A DNA stretch of 64,000 nucleotides, taken from contig OU342638.1 in assembly GCA_910589415.1 (NCBI GenBank), positions 37,111,579-37,175,578 on the forward strand, read 5' to 3'. Source of the stretch: Malachius bipustulatus. Taxonomy: Eukaryota; Arthropoda; Insecta; Coleoptera; Melyridae. The notes under the pieces were generated by a model. That model had not been told where the DNA came from. It saw only the letters and a list, made by a program, of their open reading frames with translations, and made no database searches. Below are positions 1 through 12,800 of the stretch, one piece after another (within the stretch, counting starts at the first letter, position 1; each line of letters begins with the position of its first letter). Made by a program: the position numbers and the translations under genes.

Positions 1-339
1 ATGGATCAATTTCTTTATGATTGTTTTAGTGCCCACTTTCCGTACAGTTTATTGATATAACAGCAAAACCAACACCCGACACGACCGTGTGGGCATTTGT
101 CTGGAGAAGTTCAAACTGTTCGCGCACGTACGGGCTCGGGAACTTTAACCGTTCAAGTTCGTTGACTGGCTTCAAGATGTCCGTGATTATAACAATCAGT
201 GCTGGTGCTGGTGCTGGTGCTAGTGCTAGTGCTGCTCTCTCTAAATCGTTTTTTCGGTTCCTTAATAAATAAAAGTTAAACTATGATCGCTTTTCTAATA
301 ATAATAATAACCTCCACGTGTGTGTCGATCTTAAATTAT
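1..339. other. Non-coding, no gene seen
   Basis: No supported gene. There is a short GCTGGT/GCTAGT microsatellite around 200-235. The stretch is probably intron or upstream sequence of the CNG channel gene. Confidence 0.4.
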
Positions 340-1475
340 AGCCGCTGAAGCGAATCCGATCGGAATATACGCGATTTGAGTATTATCTGAGGTGCAGGTA
401 TGGAACCTTGAGGTACACCATTCACCAAAATGATAGCTTCATCCCGGATTAAATTCTACTATAAGGTATCGGTGAGAATGTTTGTAAAAAGGAATTTTCG
501 GCACAATTTTTGTTCATTTTGTTCAATTCTATCATATTAAAATTAACGCTTTATCATCATGAAATTTATGATAACAGGAAACGAAAATGTACCTGAACCG
601 TTCTGATCGAGATATACAAGATTTGAGCACTTTCTGAGGTGAAGGTATTGAACCTTGGGGTACACCTTTCACCAAAACGAGATATTTGTTCCGGATTAGA
701 TTCTAATGTAACCTATAAGTGCGATTAGTTGTAAAAAGAAATTTTTTATTCTAATTTTCTTTATTTAGTTGCCTTTTTACAGTCATAAAATCGAAATTTA
801 CGCCTAATGAGCAACAAATTTACTGATAACAGGAAGCCAAAATGTACCTAAACCGCTCTGATAAGAATTAACACGATTTGAGCATTTTCTGAGGTGAAGG
901 TACTAAACCTTGAGGTACACCTTTCATGAAAACGAGATATTTGTTCCGGATTCGATTCTAATGTAACCTGTAAGTGCGATTAGTTGTAAAAAGGAATTTT
1001 TTATTTTAATTTTCTTTATTTGGTTGCCTTTTTACAGTCATAAAATCGAAATTTACGCCTAATGAGCATCAAATTTACTGATAACAGAAAGCCAAAATGT
1101 ACCTAAACCGCTCTAATAAGAATATACACTATTTGAGCATTTTCTGAGGTGAAGGTACTAAACCTTGAGGTACACCTTTTATGAAAACGAGATATTTGGT
1201 CCGGATTTGATTCTAATGTAACCTATAAGTGCGATTAGTTGTGAAAAGGAATTTTTTATATTAATTTTCTTTATTTGGTTGCCTTTTTACAGTCATAAAA
1301 TCGAAATTTACGCCTAATGATCATCAAATTTACTGATAACTGGAAGTCAAAAAGTACCTGAACCGCTCTGATCAAGATATACATGATTTGAGCATTTTAT
1401 GAGGTGAAGGTATTGAGCCTTGAGGTACACTTTTCATGAACACGAGATAATCGCTCCGGATTTGATTCCTAATCA
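340..1475. repeat. 255-bp tandem repeat, about 4.4 copies
   Basis: The marker ATTTGAG followed by TCTGAGGTG or a close variant recurs at about 374, 621, 876, 1131 and 1385, which gives spacings of 247, 255, 255 and 254 bp. The shared body includes GGTACACCTTTCA, CGAGATATTTGTTCCGG and CAGTCATAAAATCGAAATTT. The middle copies are the most alike and the outer copies have diverged, as expected for a satellite growing by unequal exchange. I see no coding capacity. Confidence 0.9.
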
Positions 1476-3424
1476 AAATCTATCAGCTGAGGCAAAAAAG
1501 ACGGAGATACCATAGCTCGACCAGGCCTGCGTTTCTTGTTAATTACGTCACAAAAAGAGTGGTGTGCTTGCGAGTAATGAAGTAGAGACTTCTGCAAAGT
1601 GTTGTTTTAAGACGAGGGGCGGCAAATTATACGAGAAACTGGTCCCGAAGATTAATTAATTGCCAATACAAAAGCAACACAATATGCTATTGTTGCCAGC
1701 TTACACAATCACTTATCTGTTCACGATTTAATCTTGTCAGTACATACGCGCAACCCTCATTTACATGAGATGAGGTTGCGACGCTTTTACATCCCCCGTA
1801 CACAAGCAAAATTGGATCTGGTATTAAATAGGCCTTGATACACCCTCAGTCAATAAATACCTCTCCTAACGATGACAATTACTCTTGAAGTTCGCTTTAA
1901 AAGAACAAACTAGAGAAAAGAGATGATGAGAAAATTTTGCAACGTCGTAGGACGACTTTCTCGGGCGCCAGCTGCTTTCTATTGTCTCGAAGTTGCGATT
2001 TCTCCCACCGACGCAGTTGGGGAAACGAAACCCGATCGCTTTCAATTTAATATTTAATAAGCGATCCGGTGAGAGTTGACGTCTCCATTTAGTATAGGGA
2101 ATTTCGGTCGCTCATAATAGGCCCTCCATCATTTAAAAATAGAAAACTCACCCCTCCAGGAAATTACCTCGAGAACTATCCTATTTAATAATGAACGAAC
2201 GCAATCTGGCCCCAGATCGATACGGGACTCTGAGAGATACATGAGACCACGTGAGCCGTAATTGGATTTACCTTGCATTTCTTGATTTCCTCGGACGTGT
2301 TCCGAACAACCCCGTCGGGGACGCGCGATATCTGCGGGACATATCAGCCCCAGCCCCCGGCCGATCCGGTTCGGACAGTGAGGGAGAAATCGCGGGCGGT
2401 TACGGCGGGCCGGGGAGTCCTGATGGAGAGGTCGGGAGGTTCGTTATTGAGAGGTGTTATTACGTTACGTTATTACGGAAGAGGTTACTGGAACTGGAAC
2501 TAGACCTTGAGTTCGCTATTTGTGGATCACGATCGCGAGTGTGTCTTTTTGACTACAATTTTTTAGAATTTTCAGTCGCAGGACAAACGATGGGAAAGGA
2601 AATTATATTCCTTTGATTATAGTGAGTATATTATTTATTGAGAAATGTATTGAGAACGCGGTAGCAGACTCCCAAAACACTAATCCCCCCACGTCAAAAT
2701 GATCCCCCTCTATAACAACCAATCTCCGCGGGTGCCAACTTAGTCGGCTGTTGTGATTTATTAACCGCCTCCAGGAATCCTCTAAATTTCCACTGAATTT
2801 CTTGTGCGTCAATTCGAGTTTGATCCCATTGTTTCGGCGAGATTTATTCGAGAAAAGAACACGGATTATGTTCCCTCTGATAAATTCCCAGACAACTCCG
2901 GACTCGGACCGTTGGATTTATTGCTATACTTTCCTATATTTCAACCGGCCGGTTCTGTTTGATTTAGGACTCCTGCCTGACATTATTATTACGGGGGGAA
3001 TCATGCGGGGGACGCCCGAAAATAGACGGTAGTGTCGGTTTTTTCGTTCGGGGATTATTCAAGCGACGGGCGAGGTTAGGATTTGATGTCATTTAATAAT
3101 AATACGCGCAAGCGCTTTATTCGATTGCGTTAGGGCATTTATCTAGAAATAGTACTGTCCATTATTATGACTTGTCAAGTGTCACTGCGAAGTTGATGTG
3201 TCTAATGTCTAATGTCATTTAATTCGTGATAGGTTAACCATAGAACAAATAGTAAATGACAATGGCGAAGCGTTCCTAAACTATTGCGCTTGCGCTTGTT
3301 TAACACACAAACAAAGTTGCTTCACTCTCAATTAGATGATAGATACAAATGCTGATGTTAAGCAGGATGTTTCTACTATGACTAGATGACATACTTTCTA
3401 CTTTGCATCTGCACCCATGAGAAA
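1476..3424. other. Non-coding interval upstream of the first recognised CNG exon
   Basis: No supported gene. A GC-richer patch at 2270-2480 is open in two frames, but it lacks recognisable protein motifs and clean splice signals. It may be a conserved regulatory block or an unrecognised 5' exon. Confidence 0.3.
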
Positions 3425-3665
3425 AGTGCGGTCTGTGCTAGTGGCGGCCATTTGTTAAGAGGGCAAACTATTAGTCTCTAGTGGCGGCCATTTGCTAAGA
3501 GGGCAAATTCCTCACCTCTAGTGGCGGCCATTTGTTAAGAGGGCAAATACTGAGGAAAAATGTGTTGTTCAAATATTTTTGGCGGATAGCCGTCGAAAAA
3601 CTATATTCCTATAAAGTTTGTACGTCTATGCTTCTCCTAAATAATCGTACCATAAAAATCTCGCC
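3425..3665. repeat. Dispersed repeat, copy 1, with three internal GTGGCGGCCATTT units
   Basis: Three consecutive units of about 50 bp contain CTAGTGGCGGCCATTTGTTA followed by AGAGGGCAAA (near 3439, 3481 and 3519). The sequence after them (CTATGCTTCTCCTAAATAA near 3630) matches the sequence after a second locus at 34985-35180. The shared flanks make this a dispersed family and not a local duplication. Confidence 0.8.
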
Positions 3666-3839
3666 GCGTCGCACCTTTACCGAGAAAAGTCCAAATTTTA
3701 GCACCGTTTCAATCGAGCAAAGTTTGAGAAAGCACGAGAAAGAACGGTTTGTCTGCAACTTTTATTATTATGCTTTAAATGCTGAATCACGCATGCGCAT
3801 TCACCAAGACTTAACCTTACAGAAGTGACTGTTTTTCAG

Positions 3840-6800
3840 ATCGACCCGCCGCCCGGCGGCGGCCAGGCCGCGTCGAGCCGGCTGATGGTCGGCGACGACC
3901 AGGCCGGCAGCTCGGACGACGCGTGCACGCCGCTGGCCAGTCCCCGTTCCCCGCACAACACCAGCCGGGAAGAGGACGACAGCTCGCAGGCGAACGAGTC
4001 CGACCAGTGCAAGAGTCCCGGTCAGAGGTACGAAATGTACGTATCGATCACATTAGTAGTAACACCCTGTATAGTAGTAACACCCTGTATATATTGTGAT
4101 TCTTTGACGCGGTTTAAAGGCGGTTGTTAGAGAGGGAGGCTGCACCTGCACCGCGTTTTTAGAGATACGATGAGTTGTCTAGAAGAGATGCATTTTAAGA
4201 GAGCGCGTTCAACTTTTGTTATTACTTCCGAGAGGGTCGTTTAAGTGTCAGTGCTGTCGTACTGGTACTGGGTAATTTTTAAAGTTCAGGAACTGCACTA
4301 TCGCGTTTACAAACAAAAGTCGTTTTCGTTTTATTGTTTTATTTTCAACGGTCCGTTTCGTAACCGCCTGCTCTTATCGATTCCCGTGGAAGTTTTTCGC
4401 ATCTCCAGCGGGGATTTATTTCAGACGGGAGTCTTTTGTTAAACAAATCGCACGTATTTATCATGTAATATAACCCACCATTTCTTCTTTTTTTTATTTA
4501 AAGATTTATTGTGCCGCAGGTCGCGGTTTTTCATATAAAAGATTACATTATCGCGTTTTTGCCTGCTTATTGAATTCGCAACGCGAACATCTGTTGCAGT
4601 TGTTAGGATGTACGATAGTGAGCGCCCGAGGGATACTCCGGACCAGTTAACGGGCCTGCTTTAATCACTTCGGTAATAAATGGAATTATGTTGTCAAACC
4701 TGGAGCTATTAAGACATTTCATGCCTGTTTACCAGTTCATATAATAGCTTGAACGCTATACTAAACAAGCAATTAATAATAAGAACAACAACGGTAATGA
4801 TCGCGCATGCGCGTTTAAATGTACAAAATAAAGTAGTCAAAAATGCTGAACGCATCTTCGCGCCGACGCCCGACGCCGTTCGAAATGTGAACGCGCAATT
4901 CGACCATTTTCACGCGCGTAATTTATGGCCTATTTAAGACCCGGTAGTGGCGCCGCCGGGGTGATAAAACCCATCCGATGTACCTTCATTTCTGCACCTT
5001 CCCTCGCCGGTGTTTCTTAATATTTCTTCATTTGTCGCGCTGCTTTAGATTGCAAAAACGAAACGGACGCTCTCTCACCTTGTAAATAAATGAAGTCGCC
5101 CGCAAGTTAACGGCCGTCTCCCAGTCCGAAAAGTACTTCTTTATCACCGCCGCTACGACTCGCTTTAAATCGAATTAACTTTCCTTTTAACCCCGCAGCA
5201 GAGTTTCTTACAGGAGTCTCTATCTGACCGCATTATTAATCGAAGACGCTCCGAAGACGACGACTGGCTTATCGCTTATTCGCACCAGCACCAGCACCAC
5301 CCATCCATCATATGTACATATACATATAACATAAACCGCCATCTTGTATTATATACCATAACCTATACATTGATGTACATAATGCATACATTTATTCATT
5401 TACATTAATAAAATTAATGACAAGCAATATAACGCAAAGTCCGCGCAGCGACCTCAGTCGCCTCTTGAGCTTGGTGTAGACACTGCGGACCTTTTTCAGG
5501 CTCGATGATGATGACGATGAACATGCGTGTCGCAAACGGGAGAGACTGCAGTCGACGTCCAAGGGAGCCACCCAGAGTTGGAGGAACCTACGGGCCGTCA
5601 TGGCCTACTACCATACCCTGCGTAAAATCAAGAGGTCCATGACTTAACCCATCGGAGATCTCCGAGACTGTTTCACTTTCCGGCGGACTGCTTGACTAGT
5701 CAATTTTACATTGTGTCTAATTACCATTAGATTAGTCATTAAGCGGAACTAGTCAATTTTAAATTGAGGCTGGTCGCATATTTCTCGATTGTCAAATCGC
5801 TCACTCACTAGTCATAATCGTCGCTTGAATTAGTCAATCGATTAGTCATAATATAAATTAGACTAGTCCCAGTTGTGGTATTAAATGACTAGTTCTGTTA
5901 TGATCGCCTAGTCACAAAAAGTGACTAGTTCCGAGTCGTAAGTGATTTCTTCCGATTATATGAGTGACGGCTTAGTTCCGGGTTGAATGGACTAATTCTA
6001 ACATAAATTTGACTAGTTTTTTTTATCCAGATAACGTTATCTAGAAATTAGTCACAAATAACTAGTCATAATAAATAATTGACGAGCCCGCATATAAAAT
6101 TAATTAATTCGAAATCAAAACTTATAAGTCCTGTTACCTGTTGAGTGTCATCATAAAACAGTGACTAGTTCTCGTTGAAATTGACTAGTCTCATCGAGAA
6201 ATGGCTGGTAGTGGTATATCATTATAAAGATGAAAAATGGACTAGTTTTGCTACAAAATGATCAATTCTAATGAGAATAACCGACTTATTTTAATTGAGG
6301 TTAGTTCTGAATCTAAATTGACTAGTCCTCGTTGAAATTGACTAGTCCTGGTCAAACATTACTTAGTTCTGATTGAAAAAGGACTAGTTCTGTTGTACTC
6401 ATGATTGACCGATTCAAAATTACGAAGTTCCAATGAGTAATGACTAGTCCCATAAAAATTTGACTAGTCCAAGCCGCCTTGACTAGGCCGAGCATTAAAT
6501 TGCTTACCTCCCAATAGAAAATTATATTGGGCGGGGGTTAAGTTATAAAATTGACAATTTTAAAATGAAAAAGTGACTTAGTATCGTTTATTGATGACTA
6601 GTCCCACGATTCAAAATTGACTAGTTCTAGGGACTAGTCCCAGTTGTATGAGTCCCGGTTAAAAAGTCTCGGAGATCTGCCGGATACTGTGTTATTATTG
6701 TATTTGTTATCTCTCCTTCACAGTTACCGTTCTTCGTGTTATCTATACTTTCCTTACTTTTTTTGAGTGGTCAATATGTTTAGAACGTTACTGGTTGTTT

Positions 6801-9800
6801 GGTATTGATCCTTTTCGCTGTGACATTATTGTTATACGTTTCTGTGAATCGACAGAGTTCTAGAACTCTCCTCTTACTTAGACCTTTTTCCATTATTACG
6901 TACCTTATACTTACTGATAGTGTTTTATCGATGTATTGGATATTTGATATTATTGATGTCATGCTTGCGCCGATCCAGTTACCCGCTCCATTAACGGACC
7001 AATCAGTTGATCGCGCGGCTGTGAAACTGTGACTGGATCGGCGCATACGGGATTGTATTTTGCATGTGTGTTAGTTTATTTAGATGATTTTTACTTAAAT
7101 GTTTAGAGATCATTTCTGCTATATTTATATTTATATATGTATATAATTACAATTAGAAACACATTAATGGTTTTAAACTCATTTACATCTGGAAGACTTC
7201 TGGCCTCATCAGCGTACCATATCAGATTATCCTCAGATTTGATGACTATTTTATTGCTTGCCATGGAGCTCGATGTAAACGAGCTCAAGTCCACTAATAT
7301 TTTTCTTATATACATATATGTGTATAATATATAGGGCGATTCTTTAATGTTGCGAAAAATTTCAAGAAGCATTCCTCATCAAAAACAACAGAGGGTGTTT
7401 CATGTCATCTTGTTTACAAAAACGTCTCCAATCTGAGTTAATTTGTCTCTCTTATTCGTCTCTCATACTCAGAAGGGGTTGAAAATTGCAACCCTTAATG
7501 AGTTTTCTAGCTGAAAATGACTCAAAAATACTCCAATCCGGCTTATGGGGGTGTCTACCCGCCTTTGTTAAGGGGATTATTGCCCTAATTACCATAATAT
7601 ACCATAAAGCAGATGTGCATTCTTCAAAAAACTCCTACGCTATATAAATAGCTCTCGGAATATGTTCATTGTTCATGGTGATTAATGGGATATTTATGCT
7701 AATGAGGACACGTCACTTCTACTTCCTACGAAATAAATTTACATGAAACCTCTCTTGGTTTTTGACAATAATTATTATAAAGGAATAGCTGTTTAAAATT
7801 TTTCGCAATATTAAAGAATCACCCTCTATACATATAATAACCCATCTCTACGACGAGACAGAAATTGTAACGTGCATTTAGGATGCAAAATGCAATTCAA
7901 TAATTGACACTTCACCCGCTCTTCTTCTTCTTCTTCTTCTTCTTCTTTCCTCTTATCTTAATTCCTTCGATTATTACACTCCAGATCCAGACGACGCGCT
8001 TCGATCATCAGTTGTCTGCACTTTCAGTTCAGTCCGCTCGCGTCAGAGTAAGTACTTAAGTTTTGAGTGAGTGGAATTTCATAAGTAAGAAGTCTATTAG
8101 GAGTACAGGGGAAGATGGACGTCGACGGTTTCATCCGACATAAGCTTGTTTTTATTTCCCTCGAGGAGATGTCGGAATGTAACGAGAATGTTGGCAATGC
8201 CCCCGGGAAAGGTACGAGCTGATATTTTTACCATATTTCCTCTAAGCTAGATTTGATTTATTTTTAAAACATGGAAATATAAATTCTTGTTCGCCAGCTC
8301 GTAAGTACACGTAGTTACAACGCCGTACGAGTGACAACAACAACAACAACAACCAACCACTCGATTTATTTCTGGAGCTTTATATTTATTAACACCCTCG
8401 TTCATCCTGCATCGACCTACTTTCCCTCCCTGCAACATTTCATTAGTCAAAAGAACACCCTCAATAATTTTATTTTACTCTCTCCCTCTCTCTCTCTCTT
8501 TCTCTTTTTCTCTTTTTCTCTAAATGAAGAAGTAACGCGTAACGTGACACCGAACTCGTTACACTTTTCCGCAAACTTCTCCGCGTCTACCATTTTCTAA
8601 TTGACTCAACTTTGGCCACTTTAATAAGGGTTCCCGTAAAACTTTACTGCGCGCGATCCGGCGCGTTCCCGGATCGGTCATTAAAATCCGTACAAGTTGT
8701 TATCGTCGCTCTCATCCACACGCGGTTTAAATAATAAGAAGATCACGTTCGGCTTGAGATCCCGAGATCACTCGGAATCTGACCTATTTGAGATGTATGA
8801 CGTTCGATCGATCCCGTCGGACCAATCTGTTACCTCGCATCGGGGGTTACGGGGTGAAGGGGGTGGGAAAGGGGCAGAGATAAACGACAATCCCGAACGA
8901 GATTGATAAGTCGAGGGTGTCAAGGCCGGTTCGATTATCGGATTGAAATGCAGACAACTGAGACTGATACCTGGTGTTTATGGTTTGATGAACAGAGATG
9001 CGTTTAAGAAAGTACACACGTTATCTGTTGTGTGTATTCTTGACTCGTTTCGTTATCAAATTACCGCTCAGTCAATGAAGATGACTTTTCACCCCCCCAC
9101 ACATTCACACACACACACACACATCTATTTTTCGTTGTATGTCTAAATAACTACTGATTCATTGTTACCTTATTAGTACTTATTTCAATTTCGTTTCCAG
9201 TTGTGTGGTTTTATCGATTTATGTCGATCGCGTGCAAGACACGTGCTCATCCGTCTCGTTTCTGTTTCAGAACCAAATCGAACCAGCGATGGATGAAGCT
9301 CAGAACTACCGTACAAATTTCTTCTGCCATGCAGAAGGTAAGTGCCTTTTCGATTTTACTCCTAATGTCTCTAGTCTCTAGTTAGATCCAGTAGAAAATT
9401 CATCAATTTTGTATTATAACCTAAAACGGCCCAAGACTGAGGCCTAAACGAATGGTTTCAAAAAGAAGAATAACAAGGCACCAAAATTGTGTGCTGCAAC
9501 CGTTCAACTAAAATGACTGTTGACAGAGACCCAATTGAATGATTAAAAAGAAGAACTTTCACGTTTGAAATGTTAAATTCTATATCCTGAACGTCTTATT
9601 GATTTGAGGTTATATCTCTAGCTTCAAATATTTGAACAAAATGGCCGACATAACAATAATTAACATTCTTACAATAAGTTTTGCGAACCTAAAAAGAAAA
9701 TTACACAAGCAGCTCTGGGACAAGGAGAGTCTGACAGTGACAAGTTTGACGTTTCAACTTGTAACACGTGACATCTTACAAAGATCGGCTGCGTTCCCAT

Positions 9801-12800
9801 ATCCTATCTTTCGGTCCTACACATGCGCAGTTGGCATGTCAACCAAAACATAGAGTCCTGCTCGCTGTGTCTAGTAGGAAATCTCGCTGTGAAGATTAAT
9901 TCTCCAACAGATAATTGATTGTTCTCGATTTCAACGGGCCCTAATCAGTCTCAGTTCATATCTGACTAGTCTCATTTCGTCGTGATTCGATCTCAATTGG
10001 TGGCAACAGACCGAGCCCGCTTTGAAAGCGATCGTTCCCGGTCCGTAATCGAACGGTTGCCAGGTACAATCAACGGTCCAGTGCCGCTGTGACAAATTCG
10101 GTGCGAAATTTGCATCACTGAAGCACACGCCGGAGTATAATCGGGCCAGAAGTCCCAGCCGCCCTTATCACGCTCGCTCCGGTCGTAATTTCTGGTCCGT
10201 TTTAGTCGGGGCGCGCCAGACAAGGAGCGAGAGCGGGATGAAACTTTGACACAGTTCGCGTTGTTCTGAAGCAGATGTTAATTGGGACAATTTGAGCCCC
10301 GGCAGAGCCGCTCTCCGCCGTAAAGTACTCGGAAGGGAAATAGATCGGGAACTCCAACGACTGCCATTATTGTTGCGAAATTCTCGATTGATGTTTAATT
10401 ATTTAAATTGAGAACGATGGCTATACGTTCGGTCCTTTCATGAATGTAATGCGGACGGCGGGGGCACGAGAGAGCGCTCGGGGTTTCTCTTATTATTAAT
10501 TATTGTGGTAATTTTGACGCACGTAGGTGAGAGAACGTGACGGGTTTTTATTCCCGGACTAGCCTTTTGTGCGATTCACGAGTATGGCTATCTATTTCGC
10601 TCGCTTAATTTCTCGTGGAATCATACAGAGGTCTCCGCGACGTGACTTGATTGCTAGCAATCAACCTCCCTGGCTCGGCTATAAAATCGTAATGGCCTAA
10701 TATTCACAACTCGTCTTCGTTAATACGCTTCTACTGCCGGTTAGGAACAAATCGACGATATCGTGTAGATGCCTCCGTTCTGTTACAAATAACCCCGATC
10801 ATTCTTTTGAACGTTTCTTCTTGAATCGGGGAACTAAGAAAACGTTACTCGTATCTAATTGACGCATCCCGAGCGGAGCCGATTCTCAATTTATCCTTAA
10901 ATTATTCGCCTCAGCGATCCAATTTTCGCGCCACTGCGTCTTAGTGATTGGTCAGGCGGGTAGGATGACGTGACAACGCTGCCCTCTTTTTTATTCGACA
11001 ATTCCGTTGTTATTTTCTTTCATCGCTTGCTCAATCGAGTTTATTAACACTTACTTCATTTGCTTGAATCATTTGAAAATATTTCATAGGCGTTAAAAAG
11101 TCAAACAAAGAAGTCACATCGCCTGCTTTACCAGCTTTATCACCTCCCCAAAGTGACGTCATTCGGATGAGCGTCTATTTCATTGCCCTCCTAAGGTAAC
11201 TTTCGAGAATTAGGCACATATTTGTATGGCTTTACTTTAGACCTTTATTTTTTTATCGCTGGTCTCTTTGATGGTATTTTGTATGTACTTTTTTTGACTA
11301 AATTGAGCAAAAACTTCTCTTTTAGATACCTCTCCAAAATGACGTCACTTAATACTTCCAATGCGCAACCGCAGACCTGTTTCAGCTCGCAGGTGGTCAG
11401 TGTCCCACTTGTGAGACGCTTGTGGCATTTTTTTTACTTCCGTTGTTCTTTCTATCATCGTCGATGCCTGTTTTTTTTCATTACTACTCCTCTTGAGATG
11501 TTATGTGTTCACTTTTTCGGCTAAAGTAGGTCAAAGCTTCTTTTTTTGATACCTCTCCAAAATGACGTCACTTCGGAAAGATCCAAAACATGGTAACAAA
11601 TCTTCATATCAGTTGAGTTGAGGTAATAAATTTCCAGTTCTTGCTGCTTAAAAAAAAAGGCTAAAGAGAGACGATGAGAGAAGGTCCGATGACTGAAATT
11701 TTATGTCCAATTTAGGAAAATGAAATAATTAAATAAGTACAAAATATTACGTGAGGGAGCAAACAAATAAGGAAATAAGCATGAACGATTAAAGTAAAGG
11801 AAGACGATGGTTTGCTACAAGCGTCTAGAGACACTGGCTGCCTGGAAGCTACTTTCCCTCTTGCAGTTTTCTATATTTCCTTTTTTCACTAAATTGGACA
11901 AAATTTTCAGTTATGGATACCGCTCCAAAATGACGTCACATCGCATCTACGAATGTATAAATCGTAAATGCATGGTCTGTTCAAAGCAACAAGAACTGGA
12001 AACTTATTAGCCCAAATGATTTGAAGCGGGAGTCTTATTTGTTGGTAATAAGCTTTGAATCTCTCCAAAGTGACGTCACCTGGAGAGTAATCAGTACTCA
12101 CTTTAAGTGGTACTACAGCGTGAATACTGAACTCATTAAGAATACACTATTGATAATATTTTGATAAAGACTTTGCCGCTTGTACACGTACGTATTCTAA
12201 ATAAGACCTTATCTACATGACATGACATTGAATGATTTAACCTGACACGTAAAAAAGATATAAATGCGAGTAAATATGGCAGCTGTTCGCATCGCGTTAA
12301 CCTTCCTCCAGACATATACAAATGCGAGTGGCTTCTTATATTATTAAGACTGACGTTTCCCGGGAACGTTGTTGCCAAGCCGTCGATCTCGCCGCAGTGA
12401 CTGGGATTCCCAGTCCTATCCGGCAATAACGCCGCGCGTTCTAATCAGCGGAGCAGCCTCCCGTTCCGCCGGGGAGATAAATTCGTTACGTAAAGCAGCG
12501 AACAGATGCTATTTCGGACTTGATAAATAATTCACACCGAGTTTATTGATTTTAATTCGGCAACGGATGCGAGCTCGGATGAGTAATGCAATTTGGCGTT
12601 CGCGGGGGCTCCCGATTTGACAATTTGACAGCAGCCGCTGTTATTATTTCGCGGACGCCGCTTCACGGCTGGGGAGCGTAATTCTTTCCATTGAATATCG
12701 ATCACATATCGGTCGGTTTACGAGCGAGAAACGATGATGTTATAGGCGGTTTAATGGGGCCGTTATTTATTGGCTTGTTGGTGGATTTGGCTCGAGTATC

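Larger units (their letters stand above)
4028..9270 (+). other. Large CNG-channel intron
   Basis: This is the intron between the first two recognised channel exons. It contains the ACTAGT cluster (5690-6650), a hairpin (6966-7044), a MITE (7333-7825) and microsatellites: CTT at about 7918-7946, CAA at about 8336-8352 and CA at about 9106-9122. A CACCCTGTAT pair lies near 4064-4090. No other gene is supported. Confidence 0.6.

Noticed and set aside
2251..2616. GC-rich open frame of 121 codons as a possible 5' exon of the channel gene
   Set aside because: Two frames are open, no motif is recognisable, and no splice pair joins it in phase to the exon at 3840 with any confidence.
3425..3560. Regular short repeats resembling a CRISPR array
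   Set aside because: There are only three units, without unique spacers of constant length, in a eukaryotic genome; the unit belongs to a dispersed family.
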